From NCBI GenBank assembly GCA_023264995.1, contig JAHFUR010000005.1:91156-155155 (forward strand): DNA of 64,000 bases, in the 5' to 3' direction. The translations under genes were made by a program, and so were the position numbers. The DNA comes from Acidimicrobiia bacterium (GTDB lineage Bacteria; Actinomycetota; Acidimicrobiia; Acidimicrobiales; AC-14). A model generated the notes under the pieces. It made no database searches, was not told where the DNA came from, and worked only from the letters and a program-made list of their open reading frames with translations. How positions within the stretch are numbered: position 1 is the stretch's first letter; every line of letters begins with the position of its first letter. This document shows, piece after piece, positions 50,053 through 59,393 of the stretch.

Positions 50053-50478
50053 ATGGATGCCTTCGACGCCGACGTGCTCATCTACGCGGCCGTCGCCGAT
50101 CATCCGCTCGGGCGGCGAGTGCGGGCCTTGTTCCCGGCCGGTCCGGTGGAAGGTACCGAGGTCGTTGCCGGCGTCGGATCGGTGCTGCTCCTCCCCGAGT
50201 TGCTCACCAAGCCGTTGCGCGAGGGCTCACGCTCCGAGCTCGACGAGCTCGGAGCGCTCCTTGTCCGGCTCGACCTTCGCCCGGTGGACACCGCCACCTC
50301 CGAGCTCGCCGCGGCGCTTGGCGCGTCCTACGGGCTTCGGGCTGCCGACGCCGTGCATCTGGCCACCGCCGTGGGCGCGGGCGCCGACCGGTTCCTCACC
50401 AACAACAAGGGAGACTTCCCGAAGTTGATCGCCGAGATCGCGGTGACCTACCCCGAGGACCTGCCCGAGCCCCGCTGA
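50053..50478 (+). CDS. PIN-domain toxin (VapC-like ribonuclease)
   Basis: 141 aa. PIN acidic residues: Asp in FDADVLIY, Glu in LLLPELLTKP, Asp in GLRAADAVHLATA and Asp in FLTNNKGDF. A Mg2+-dependent RNase with the neighbouring Phd/YefM protein as antitoxin is the standard reading. The pairing of a Phd-type antitoxin with a PIN toxin is common. RNA target unknown. Confidence 0.9.
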   Translation: MDAFDADVLIYAAVADHPLGRRVRALFPAGPVEGTEVVAGVGSVLLLPELLTKPLREGSRSELDELGALLVRLDLRPVDTATSELAAALGASYGLRAADAVHLATAVGAGADRFLTNNKGDFPKLIAEIAVTYPEDLPEPR

Positions 50479-50490
50479 AGACCCATTGCC

Positions 50491-50531
50491 GCCGGCGCCC
50501 AGGGGGACGTTCGACCACCTGAGGCGCCGGC
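50491..50531. terminator. Bidirectional hairpin between PIN toxin and M1 peptidase genes
   Basis: GCCGGCGCC (50491-50499) and GGCGCCGGC (50523-50531), perfect 9-bp inverted repeat, with CAGG/CCTG continuing the stem across a small bulge. It sits 13 bases after one stop and reaches to within 4 bases of the other. Confidence 0.5.
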
Positions 50532-50534
50532 GCC

Positions 50535-51962
50535 CTATCCCTTCACGCCGTAGGACGCCAGGGTGGCGGCGGCGTCGGGGAAGACGGCGGCCGCGGCTCG
50601 CACCAGGTCAGGCTGGCGGGCGATGCGGTAGGCGTTCACGGCCACGTAGACGCGCAGGGCGCAGTCGACCAGCGCCGGGTCGCCCAGGGCGGCCAGGGCT
50701 TGGGCGCCCTGGGTGTAGACGCCGTCGTCGTAGAGCTGGGACTTGTCGGCCCAGAACGACATGGGCTCCCCCACCCTGTGGCGGACCGCCGGGGGGATGA
50801 CCCGGGCCTTGACGCGGTCGAGGCGGCCCTCGAAGCGGGCCGCGGCCCACGTGGCCAGGCCCTCGTCGAGCCACGGGTCGCGGCCCTGGTCGTTGCCGAC
50901 CAGGCCGTAGAACCACTGATGGCCGACCTCGTGGCTGGTGACGCCGAAGGTGTTCTGGCCCTGCATGACGTGGCCGGGGTACTCGATGCCGCCGCCCAGC
51001 TCGGGGGTGATCGCCATGGTGAACGCCGGCCAGGGGTACGGGCCGAACCGCTTGCCGAAGTCCTCGAGCGATGCAACGACCCGGTCGAGGTAGGCCTTCG
51101 GCGTCTCGGTGTCGACCACACCCTTCTGGACACCGACGGTCACCTGCACCGGCTGGGGGGCCATGGCCACGGCGGAGACGGTGTCGAACCGGCCGACCGA
51201 CAGGGCGACGTCGCGCATCCCGGCGGCGATGAAATGGCCAGGCCGGGCCGGGTCGGGCGCGCCGCTGGCCAGGACATTGAACCCGTCGGGGAGGACGACG
51301 GTGAGGTCGAAATCGGCGGTCGGGGCGGTGGAGGACTCGGCGAACCCGCCGACCGCGGCGTCGGTGGCCCAACCCACGCCCGGCTCCCACGGCAGGATCG
51401 GGAAGAACGACCCGAGACGCATCGAGTCCCCGTTCTTGGACACCCGGTCGTTGGCCGGCCCCGACATCCGCAGCTGCCAGGTCATGGCCACCTCGAGCGG
51501 GCGGCCGGCCCGGAACGTGCCGCCCGACCGGACGACGAGGGTGGTGGCGTCGTCGAGGGTGGAGGTGACCGGGCGGTCGCCGATGGTCACCGGGCCGGTC
51601 TCCAGTGAGGCGGCCGCCGGCCCGGACTTCGGCCCGTTGGGCCACAACCTGAACACCAGCCGGTCGGTGTCGAGGTCCGGTGTGAACACGACTTTGAGCT
51701 GCCCGTCGACCGTACCCTCGACCGGGTGCACGTCGGCCCGCAGCATGTACTTGGGCCGAGCGGGGTCCGGCTGGGCCCGGGCGGGGACGGCAGGGCAGCC
51801 GGCGACGGTGGCTGCGGGCAACGCCGTGGTCGTGCTCGTGGGGGGCGCCGTGGCGGGGGCCGGGGCGGTCGTCGCCGGCGGGCGGGCCGTCTGCGCCGTA
51901 TCGCCCTCCGTACACGCGGTGAGGAGCAGGGCGAGCAGGAGCAGGCCGGCCCTCCTCGTCAT
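50535..51962 (-). CDS. M1-family metallopeptidase lipoprotein
   Basis: 475 aa. Lipobox LLTAC (Cys17) with a Thr/Ala/Pro linker. An aminopeptidase-N-like beta domain (KYMLRADVHPVEGTVDGQLK, DTDRLVFRLWPNGPKSG) precedes the gluzincin core, GGGIEYPGHVM and HEVGHQWFYGLVGND with the third zinc ligand in DEGLATW 18 residues later. This is a complete HExxH-x18-E zinc site. The enzyme is anchored outside the membrane and probably trims peptides or proteins. The C-terminal helical domain ends near SYGVKG. Confidence 0.9.
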   Translation of the reverse strand: MTRRAGLLLLALLLTACTEGDTAQTARPPATTAPAPATAPPTSTTTALPAATVAGCPAVPARAQPDPARPKYMLRADVHPVEGTVDGQLKVVFTPDLDTDRLVFRLWPNGPKSGPAAASLETGPVTIGDRPVTSTLDDATTLVVRSGGTFRAGRPLEVAMTWQLRMSGPANDRVSKNGDSMRLGSFFPILPWEPGVGWATDAAVGGFAESSTAPTADFDLTVVLPDGFNVLASGAPDPARPGHFIAAGMRDVALSVGRFDTVSAVAMAPQPVQVTVGVQKGVVDTETPKAYLDRVVASLEDFGKRFGPYPWPAFTMAITPELGGGIEYPGHVMQGQNTFGVTSHEVGHQWFYGLVGNDQGRDPWLDEGLATWAAARFEGRLDRVKARVIPPAVRHRVGEPMSFWADKSQLYDDGVYTQGAQALAALGDPALVDCALRVYVAVNAYRIARQPDLVRAAAAVFPDAAATLASYGVKG

Positions 51963-51994
51963 CCCGCCATGGTGCCAGCCGTAGGGTGGAGCGC

Positions 51995-52462
51995 GTGCCG
52001 CACCTCGTTCCCACCTGCGTCTGGAAGGCCACTCCGGACCTGCTCCTCGCCCTCGACGCCCGCTTCGGCGAGCCGGTCGACACCTATGTCAACGGCTCCC
52101 AGGTCTGGCTCCGCGACGACGGGCCGGCCGGCGAGGCCCTGGAATGGCGGCTCCACCCCGTGGCCGGCTACCGCCGCCCGGCCGGGCTGGCCACCGAGGA
52201 GGTCTTCGACGTGGTGACCGCCGCCCTCGCCGGCGGGAGCGAGCCCCCGGTGGCGCTCGACCGGCTGTGGGAGGGCCTCGAAGCCTTCGCCGCCTACGAC
52301 GACGAGATCGAGCCCGCCCCCCTGGCCGCGGCCTGCACCGCGTCGCTCGGCATGGCGCCCGACGCCGCGGGGCTGGCCGACCACGACCTCATCGGCGACG
52401 AGTGGGAGCGGTCCGGAGGGGCCACGTCGATCGTGACCGCCCTCCTCGCCCAGCTCGGCTAG
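51995..52462 (+). CDS. Conserved hypothetical protein
   Basis: 155 aa from GTG 51995, 7 bases after TAGGGT (51982-51987); GTG 51986 upstream is less likely. Soluble, begins VPHLVPTCVWKATPDLLLAL, acidic, with a Trp/Leu-rich middle WEGLEAFAAYDDEIEPAPLA. It resembles small conserved proteins annotated hypothetical in actinobacteria; I recognise no domain. It is divergent from the M1 peptidase gene and its stop overlaps the convergent SnoaL gene by 4 bases. Confidence 0.6.
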   Translation: MPHLVPTCVWKATPDLLLALDARFGEPVDTYVNGSQVWLRDDGPAGEALEWRLHPVAGYRRPAGLATEEVFDVVTAALAGGSEPPVALDRLWEGLEAFAAYDDEIEPAPLAAACTASLGMAPDAAGLADHDLIGDEWERSGGATSIVTALLAQLG

Positions 52463-53223
52463 GCGTCGCCGGCGTCGTCGTCCGAGCCCGTGTCGTCGTC
52501 CGAGCTGCCGGCGTCGTCCGGGCCGCCGGCATCGTCGTCCAGGTCCGGCAAGCTGGCCATGTCGACGGCCTCGGTCGGCGGCCCGCCGTCGTCGGCGGTA
52601 TCGGCTGCGTCGGCCACGCCCTGAGTGTCGGCGACCGCCTCCTCCTCGACGATCCGCTCGGCGGCCTCGTCAGCGGCCTGTCCGGCCGGCTCGTCGCCGT
52701 CGCGGCGGCGGCGGGCGGACCTCTCGATATCGACCACCGGCGCGATGAGATCCTGCTCCACGACCGCCTCGGCCACCTCGCCAGGGACGGCGTCGTCGAG
52801 CGGGGGCACCTCGCGCAGGACCGCCGGCTGCTCCTCGGGCGCCGGCACCGGGTCGACCAGCGCGCTGTAGATGCGGGCCCAGCGGATGCGGTCGCCCTGG
52901 ATGCCCATCACGAAGATGCCGGCGACCTCGGCGTCGTCGCCGGCGCCGTGCAGCTCGAGCCAGACGGTGTCGTCGGCCGAGGCCGAGCGCAGCACGGTCA
53001 GCCGGAAGCCGGGCTCGGCGTCGAAGATGGCCTGCCAGTTGCGGCGTACCTGGTTGGCGCCGCGGAAGTTCCGGCTCGGGTACATCGGCTGGATGCTGTC
53101 GAAGTCGGGATGGAGGCAGGCGGCGATGCCATCCGCATCGTGGCGGTTGCAGGCGTTGACGAACCTCGTCACCACCGACATCGCATCGTTCAGACCAATT
53201 CGCTTGCGCTTCAGCAGGGCCAT
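52459..53223 (-). CDS. SnoaL/NTF2-fold protein with acidic disordered tail
   Basis: 254 aa from ATG 53223 (MALLKRKRIGLNDAMSVVTR). Residues 15-120 are an NTF2-like domain: VTRFVNACNRHDADGIAACL, HPDFDSIQPMYPSRNFRG, IFDAEPGFRLTVLRSASADD and GIFVMGIQGDRIRWARIYSA. This fold forms small-molecule pockets. The following 125 residues are Asp/Ala/Glu-rich with SSDDDTGSDDD near the end, certainly disordered. It follows the Nudix gene by 10 bases. Confidence 0.8.
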   Translation of the reverse strand: MALLKRKRIGLNDAMSVVTRFVNACNRHDADGIAACLHPDFDSIQPMYPSRNFRGANQVRRNWQAIFDAEPGFRLTVLRSASADDTVWLELHGAGDDAEVAGIFVMGIQGDRIRWARIYSALVDPVPAPEEQPAVLREVPPLDDAVPGEVAEAVVEQDLIAPVVDIERSARRRRDGDEPAGQAADEAAERIVEEEAVADTQGVADAADTADDGGPPTEAVDMASLPDLDDDAGGPDDAGSSDDDTGSDDDAGDA

Positions 53224-53233
53224 GTACACCTCA

Positions 53234-53953
53234 TCATCGGGAAGGTAGCTCGTCGTGACGGCGCCACGTCGGTTGACGGGGTCGGTCGAAGACCACATCG
53301 ACGGTCTCGCCCCGTATGGCTTGGAACGCCGGGGCGCTCCAACGACTGGCGCCGGCAAGCGGTTCGGGCAGGCCCGCCTCGGCGAACCAGCCCACATCGA
53401 GGCATTCGAGGGGGTGGCGGCGCAGCTCGCCGCCGACCACCCGGCAATGGAACACGAGCGAGTAGAGGGGCACTTGGGTGAAGCCCAGCCGGAGCCCGTC
53501 GAGCACGGCGATGAGCCGCATCGGCTCCACCTCCATGCCGGTCTCCTCGAGGACCTCCTTCACCGCGACCTCGGAGGCCGAGTAGCCGACGTCGGCCCAC
53601 CCGGTCGGGTAGAGCCACACCCCGTTGTCGGCCCGCTGGACGAGAAGGATCTCACCCCGTTCGTTCCCGACGACCGCACCCACCGCCACCTTCGGCGTCA
53701 CGTAACCAGCCACGCCGGCGCCCACCTGGCGCATCCACTCCTGCACGAGCGGCCCGGCCTCGAGCTCCTCGCCGGCGGCCAGGCCGGCCGCCGCCCGGAT
53801 GTCGGCAGCCACGTGGAGCACCTCCTGGAAGCGCTCGCGCTCGTACAGGTTCTCCGTGAAGGCCAGGCCGGTCCGGGCGATCCCGGCAAGCGCTTCGCTC
53901 CACCGCAGGAGATCCGGAGGTGCGGTCACTGCGTGAAACGCTACCCGTCCCAT
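53234..53953 (-). CDS. Nudix hydrolase with N-terminal NUDIX_N_2 domain
   Basis: 239 aa from ATG 53953 (TTG 53962 also open). The N-terminal 70 residues match the domain found before ADP-ribose/X-linked NDP hydrolases: RWSEALAGIARTGLAFTEN, LYERERFQEVLHVAADI. The Nudix box reads GWADVGYSASEVAVKEVLEE, with Tyr replacing the first Glu of the GX5E element, and EETG intact. The C-terminal region includes HPLECLDVGWFAEAGLPEP. Substrate probably a nucleoside diphosphate derivative, inferred from the family. Confidence 0.85.
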   Translation of the reverse strand: MGRVAFHAVTAPPDLLRWSEALAGIARTGLAFTENLYERERFQEVLHVAADIRAAAGLAAGEELEAGPLVQEWMRQVGAGVAGYVTPKVAVGAVVGNERGEILLVQRADNGVWLYPTGWADVGYSASEVAVKEVLEETGMEVEPMRLIAVLDGLRLGFTQVPLYSLVFHCRVVGGELRRHPLECLDVGWFAEAGLPEPLAGASRWSAPAFQAIRGETVDVVFDRPRQPTWRRHDELPSR

Positions 53954-53969
53954 CTGGGACAATGGGCGG

Positions 53970-54155
53970 GTGGGGGTACGAGCCGACTGCCGCCATTACT
54001 CCAGCCGGTCGTTGCCCACGGGTGACACCGTCGACCGGTGCCGCCTCGATGTGGCCCAGACCATGCCGTTCGCCTGCCCGGACGACTGCGTGTTCTTCGA
54101 ACCACGGCCGCTGGACGACGCCGGCTGGCACCGCCCCCCGCCCGACAACCGCTGA
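53970..54155 (+). CDS. Small Cys-rich protein, probable metal-binding
   Basis: 61 aa from GTG 53970, 6 bases after GACAAT (53958-53963). Sequence MGVRADCRHYSSRSLPTGDT then VDRCRLDVAQTMPFACPDDC VFFEPRPLDDAGWHR: four cysteines in C-H...C...C-x3-C arrangement suggest a zinc or Fe-S site. It is a small conserved actinobacterial protein of unknown function, here divergent from the Nudix gene and convergent with the next. Confidence 0.75.
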   Translation: MGVRADCRHYSSRSLPTGDTVDRCRLDVAQTMPFACPDDCVFFEPRPLDDAGWHRPPPDNR

Positions 54156-54167
54156 CGGAGCGGGCGC

Positions 54168-54470
54168 TCAGGCCAGCAGCTCGTCGATGCGGGCGAAGAA
54201 GTCGGAACGGGGCAGGACCTGCTCGCAGCCGGCGGCCCGGGCGGCGTCCATGGCCTCGCGGGCGGTGTGGTTGGCGAAGGCGATGACGCGGGCGTCAAGG
54301 TCGCCCAGCACCTCGACCACGCCGGCCTTGGTCAGGTCGACCACCACGATGTCGGCCGACGGGCACAAGGCTGCCAGGTCCGCCGGCTTCGAGACGAAGA
54401 TGCAATCGCCGGCGGCGGCCACCTTCGATCGGTCCATGAGGTCGGGGACATAGGCGACGATGCGGTTCAC
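54168..54470 (-). CDS. Receiver-like (CheY-fold) stand-alone domain protein
   Basis: 100 aa from GTG 54470 with GGAGG upstream. Alternating beta/alpha pattern of a response-regulator fold: RIVAYVPDLMDRSKV, PSADIVVVDLTKAGVVEVL (Asp at the end of strand 3, followed by Thr/Lys), ARVIAFANHTAREAMDAARA, CEQVLPRSDFFARIDELLA. The position of the third-strand Asp is right for phosphorylation but the first acidic cluster is weak, so it may be a degenerate receiver. It is coupled (GTGA) to the gene upstream. Confidence 0.7.
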   Translation of the reverse strand: MNRIVAYVPDLMDRSKVAAAGDCIFVSKPADLAALCPSADIVVVDLTKAGVVEVLGDLDARVIAFANHTAREAMDAARAAGCEQVLPRSDFFARIDELLA

Positions 54471-54910
54471 GGTGTGTGCCTCCGGCGGTGGGCGAGGGCC
54501 TTGGCCGCGCCCCACACCAGCCCGGGCTCGGCCAGGGCAGGGTCGACGTCGGCGAAACTGGCTGGGCACAGATCGTAGAGGTCGTCGGGCAGCAACCGGA
54601 CCTGGAAGGGATCCCGCTCGACGGGAGGCACGCCGGCGGCCCGGAGCACGTCGGTCGGGAAGCGCACCGCCGCCCGCAGCAGGCTCAGCGGCGTTGTCCA
54701 CTGGTCGTCCAGGTCGGCGGCCAGCAGCGCCCTGACTTCGGCGCCCACCTCGACGGCCGCCCGCTGCCCCGCGGCGCGAGCGGCGTCGATGACCGCTGGG
54801 CCGACGTCGGCCCCTTGCCACGCCGAGAGGATCCGACGCACCGACCGCTCCACCCAGCCCGGAAGGGCGACGACGACGGCGTCGGCCAGCGCCGTAGCAT
54901 GCGGCTCCAC
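54467..54910 (-). CDS. Conserved hypothetical protein (possible AbiEi-like or antitoxin-unrelated actinobacterial family)
   Basis: 147 aa from GTG 54910, six bases after a minus-strand TACGAT (54922-54917), leaderless. Mainly helical and soluble: MEPHATALADAVVVALPGWV, ERSVRRILSAWQGADVGPAV, EVGAEVRALLAADLDDQWTT, PLSLLRAAVRFPTDVLRAAG and a C-terminal LYDLCPASFADVDPALAEPG. I recognise no domain; similar proteins occur next to receiver-like genes in actinobacteria as far as the pattern goes. Its stop overlaps the receiver-like start by 4 bases. Confidence 0.65.
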   Translation of the reverse strand: MEPHATALADAVVVALPGWVERSVRRILSAWQGADVGPAVIDAARAAGQRAAVEVGAEVRALLAADLDDQWTTPLSLLRAAVRFPTDVLRAAGVPPVERDPFQVRLLPDDLYDLCPASFADVDPALAEPGLVWGAAKALAHRRRHTP

Positions 54911-54937
54911 CCACCCATCGTACGGAGCGCCACCGGC

Positions 54938-55438
54938 ATGTCTGCCCGCCCCCAGCCCATCCCGCCCGGCGAGGGCCAGGAATCGGTCTGGGACTATCCC
55001 CGCCCACCCCGGGTCGAGCCGTGCCGCAGCCAGGTGGAGGTCGTGTTCGCCGGCGTGACCATCGCCGTCACGCTGGCCGCGCTCCGGGTACTCGAGACCA
55101 GCCACCCGCCGAACTACTACTTCCCGCCAGACACGGTGATCCCGGGCATCTTCCGGGCGTCGATCAAGACGAGCTGGTGCGAGTGGAAGGGCCTGGCCAA
55201 CTACTACTCGGTCGTCCACCGGGGCAAGGCGGTGGCCGACGCCGTCTGGACCTACCGTGACCCGCTCCCCGGCTACGAAGCGCTCGCCGGCTACCTGGCC
55301 TTCTACCCGGCGCTGATGGAAGCGTGCATTGTCAACACCGAGCTCGTCCTGCCTCAGCCCGGTGGGTTCTACGGCGGGTGGATCACGTCGAAGGTGGTCG
55401 GCCCGTTCAAGGGCGAGCCCGACAGCATGGGCTGGTAG
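54938..55438 (+). CDS. DUF427 domain protein
   Basis: 166 aa, ATG 54938. DUF427 features: DYPRPPRVEPCRSQVEVVFA, RVLETSHPPNYYFPPDTVIP, the KTSWCEWKGLANYYSVVHRG core, AVWTYRDPLPGYEALAGYLA, FYPALMEACIVNTELVLPQP and FYGGWITSKVVGPFKG. The SWCEWKG motif and FY region are hallmarks. The biochemical function of the family is unknown. It is divergent from the helical hypothetical gene. A hairpin (55456-55502) follows. Confidence 0.93.
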   Translation: MSARPQPIPPGEGQESVWDYPRPPRVEPCRSQVEVVFAGVTIAVTLAALRVLETSHPPNYYFPPDTVIPGIFRASIKTSWCEWKGLANYYSVVHRGKAVADAVWTYRDPLPGYEALAGYLAFYPALMEACIVNTELVLPQPGGFYGGWITSKVVGPFKGEPDSMGW

Positions 55439-55455
55439 GCCCGGCACTTCTGCCG

Positions 55456-55502
55456 TTCTTTGTCCCCTCGACGACATCCTCGGTCGCTCAGCGGACAAAG
55501 AA
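55456..55502. repeat. Palindromic element after the DUF427 gene
   Basis: TTCTTTGTCC (55456-55465) and GGACAAAGAA (55493-55502) form a perfect 10-bp stem with a 27-base loop containing CGAC/GTCG. It lies 18 bases after the DUF427 stop, probably a terminator. Sequence differs from the other hairpin families. Confidence 0.5.
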
Positions 55503-55559
55503 GCGTGCGGGCGCCCGGCAAGGGCGTTGGGTACCCTGAGCGGGACGAGAGGAGCTGGC

Positions 55560-56432
55560 ATGGCGGGCAAGTTCGTTGTCAAGAAGGGCTCGACGGGGAA
55601 GTTCCGCTTCAACCTGGTGGCGACGAACGGCCAGGTCGTCGCCACCAGCGAGGCGTACAACACGAAGGCCGCGGCCATGACCGGCATCCGGGCGGTCAAG
55701 TCACTGGCGGCCGACGCGGCCATCGATGACCAGACCGTGGCGCCGGCGCCGGCCGCCAAGAAGGGGTACGGCCCGGCGCCGACTCGGGCCGGCGGTGCGT
55801 GCGGGTACTACACCGAGGTCAGTCTCTTCGGAGGCCCGGCCGAGCGACGAGGGTGCGGCCAGAGCATCCCGCCCGGGAGCCCCGACAGCGCCAGCCCGTC
55901 GGTGGACCTGCCGGCGGCGGGTTCTGCCACCGCCGTCACTGCCACCGACGCCGACGGGGCGTTGGCCCAGTACGGCCCGGCCGTGCTCTTCGGGGGCAAG
56001 ACGCCGACGGGCACGAACACGATCCCTCGGTCGGGCGCCATGTCGGTCAGCACGAAGGGGACGACCACGGTGACCAGCACGGCCACGGTGAAGAACGTCG
56101 CCACCGGGCCGTTCACGGCCACGGCGGTCAAGAGCACGGCCACGGCGGCGAAATCGGGGGTCAAGGGGTCCACCACCATCACGAAGGGCGCAGTCGTGAC
56201 CGCCTTTGACGCCAAGGGCAACCCAAAGACCACCAAGGCGGTGCCGGCGGCGCCCAAGGCCAACCTGACCATGACGGGCACGATCAACACCGGCGACCGG
56301 TTCAAGCTGGTGTTCAACGAGCAGAAGAAGGGCAAGGACGGGTCGATCGCCGTCGTCGCCGTCCACCTGTACCTGCTCGGCCCGACGGCCGTGGGCGACG
56401 TGGTCGTCGCCGAGTCGCTCGCCCGCGCCTAG
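55560..56432 (+). CDS. DUF1508 (YegP-like) domain fused to an exported-type Acidimicrobiia domain
   Basis: 290 aa, ATG 55560 with AGGAG six bases upstream. Residues 3-52 match YegP/DUF1508: KFVVKKGSTGKFRFNLVATN, GQVVATSEAYNTKAAAMTGI. After an Ala/Pro linker the remainder (ACGYYTEVSLFGGPAERRGC, GQSIPPGSPDSASPSVDLPA, TDADGALAQYGPAVLFGGKT) resembles repeats seen in secreted proteins. No signal peptide precedes the first domain, which is normally cytoplasmic, so the fusion is unusual. Its stop overlaps the convergent gene by 4 bases. Confidence 0.7.
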   Translation: MAGKFVVKKGSTGKFRFNLVATNGQVVATSEAYNTKAAAMTGIRAVKSLAADAAIDDQTVAPAPAAKKGYGPAPTRAGGACGYYTEVSLFGGPAERRGCGQSIPPGSPDSASPSVDLPAAGSATAVTATDADGALAQYGPAVLFGGKTPTGTNTIPRSGAMSVSTKGTTTVTSTATVKNVATGPFTATAVKSTATAAKSGVKGSTTITKGAVVTAFDAKGNPKTTKAVPAAPKANLTMTGTINTGDRFKLVFNEQKKGKDGSIAVVAVHLYLLGPTAVGDVVVAESLARA

Positions 56433-57067
56433 AACCTCACCTCGTCGAGCGGGCGCCCGAGGAGCTCAGCGGGGATCTCGTGGACGGTGCAGGTGAGGCG
56501 GACCCGTCCGGCGAGGATCTGGACGTCGGAGACACAGGGCACCAGCGCCAGGGTGGGCACTCGCAATGGCGGCACCGTGAGCCCGGCCGCCACCACGCGA
56601 AGGTTGTTGTCACTCACCGACACCCCTCCGGTGAGCGTGGTGCCGCCGACCACAACCTGAGCCCGGCCGGGCGCCAAGGTGATCGGTACGCCGAGCCGGG
56701 CTGAGAGTTGCTCCTGGGTCATCTCGGCGGTCGCCGTCCCCTGCGTCACGGTCTGCAGCACAACTTTGCGCTCGGAAAGAAGGCGGTCTCGGTCGAACGT
56801 CACGCCGTCGAGGTCGAGCGCCACCCGGTCGAAGGTCAACCCCTCCACGGTGACGCCGGCAGCCGCCACATGGATGTGGGCGACACGGCCGGAGAACACC
56901 AGCCGGGCCAGGAACGGGAACGACGTGATGCGGGCGGTGGCGGCGCCGGCCGGTGAGACAGCCAGCTCGACCCGCCGGCGGAGCTGGGTCTCGGCGACCG
57001 AACGGGCACCGACGTCGCCCGCGACCACCAGGCCCAGGACGACGGCGAGGAGCAGGAGCTTGCGCAG
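56429..57067 (-). CDS. DUF2993/LmeA-like membrane-anchored lipid-binding protein
   Basis: 212 aa if it begins at CTG 57067 (LRKLLLLAVVLGLVVAGDVG), the first residues of its signal anchor; GTG 57028 is the first standard start but removes most of the hydrophobic segment. Domain blocks: VAETQLRRRVELAVSPAGAA, FPFLARLVFSGRVAHIHVAA, GVTVEGLTFDRVALDLDGVT, LTGGVSVSDNNLRVVAAGLT. Actinobacterial LmeA-type proteins bind phospholipid in the envelope. It lies just downstream of a tandem micro-ORF array. Confidence 0.82.
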   Translation of the reverse strand: MRKLLLLAVVLGLVVAGDVGARSVAETQLRRRVELAVSPAGAATARITSFPFLARLVFSGRVAHIHVAAAGVTVEGLTFDRVALDLDGVTFDRDRLLSERKVVLQTVTQGTATAEMTQEQLSARLGVPITLAPGRAQVVVGGTTLTGGVSVSDNNLRVVAAGLTVPPLRVPTLALVPCVSDVQILAGRVRLTCTVHEIPAELLGRPLDEVRF

Positions 57068-57073
57068 GAGGGG

Positions 57074-57133
57074 GAGCTCAGCTCTCGACGGTGGTCATGG
57101 CGAGAGCTCAGCTCTCGACGGTGGTCATGGCGA
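57074..57133 (-). repeat. Two 30-bp tandem repeats containing coupled micro-ORFs
   Basis: Units at 57074-57103 and 57104-57133 are identical, with a third partial copy formed by the end of the NIL gene (57134-57150). Each contains the minus-strand micro-ORF MTTVES (ATG at 57128 and 57098, TGA at 57110-57108 and 57080-57078), nine bases apart from the previous stop. The upstream gene itself ends VVES, so the array again looks like copies of a gene junction. Confidence 0.95.
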
Positions 57134-57137
57134 GAGC

Positions 57138-57389
57138 TCAGCTCTCGACGACGTCGCCCAGGCGGTCGACCTGGACGCCGGCGTCGGCCAGCCAGGCCAG
57201 CGCCTGCTCGACCGAGCCGGGCTCGCCGGCCAGCTCGCAGACGATCCAGCCCACCTCGTCCTCGATATTGGCCCGCCGGATGTTGGGCAGCACGTCGAAC
57301 TCGCGCACGAGGCGGCCCATGAGGGGCTGCTTGATGAGGTGCTCAGGGAAGGTGAGCTTGACCCGCAGGTTCGTCACGGCCCGAAGCAT
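57138..57389 (-). CDS. NIL-domain protein
   Basis: 83 aa from ATG 57389 (MLRAVTNLRVKLTFPEHLIK). The NIL domain pattern is clear: LTFPEHLIKQPLMGRLVREF, DVLPNIRRANIEDEVGWIVC, ELAGEPGSVEQALAWLADAG, VQVDRLGDVVES. This small ACT-like fold often accompanies methionine ABC transporters and other sensors; as a stand-alone protein it may bind a ligand. It is divergent from dnaK, and the HAIR-like operator lies 87 bases from its start. Confidence 0.88.
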   Translation of the reverse strand: MLRAVTNLRVKLTFPEHLIKQPLMGRLVREFDVLPNIRRANIEDEVGWIVCELAGEPGSVEQALAWLADAGVQVDRLGDVVES

Positions 57390-57475
57390 GCGACGAATCC
57401 CGGCCGGCGTCCAGCGCGACCCCATCCGGGGCCCGGTCCAGCGGCGAAGACAGGAATACCCTGTCCATCATCTGA

Positions 57476-57507
57476 CTTGATGCATACGCACTCAACTTTG
57501 CTACAGT
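57476..57507 (+). promoter_or_regulatory. HAIR-like HspR operator and promoter of the dnaK operon
   Basis: CTTGATG (57476-57482), 7-base spacer, ACTCAAC (57490-57496) matches the HspR-associated inverted repeat (CTTGAGT-N7-ACTCAAG) at 11 of 14 positions. TACAGT at 57502-57507 is a likely -10, with TTGATG at 57477-57482 as -35. HspR encoded at the end of the operon would repress here, with DnaK as co-repressor. GGGAGGA precedes the dnaK ATG by 7 bases. Confidence 0.8.
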
Positions 57508-57566
57508 CGGTTCTCACTAGAACCAGCAGCGCATCCGTCTAGACCACGTTTCGGGAGGAAGATCCC

Positions 57567-59387
<1,821 letters not shown>

Positions 59388-59393
59388 TCGCCC

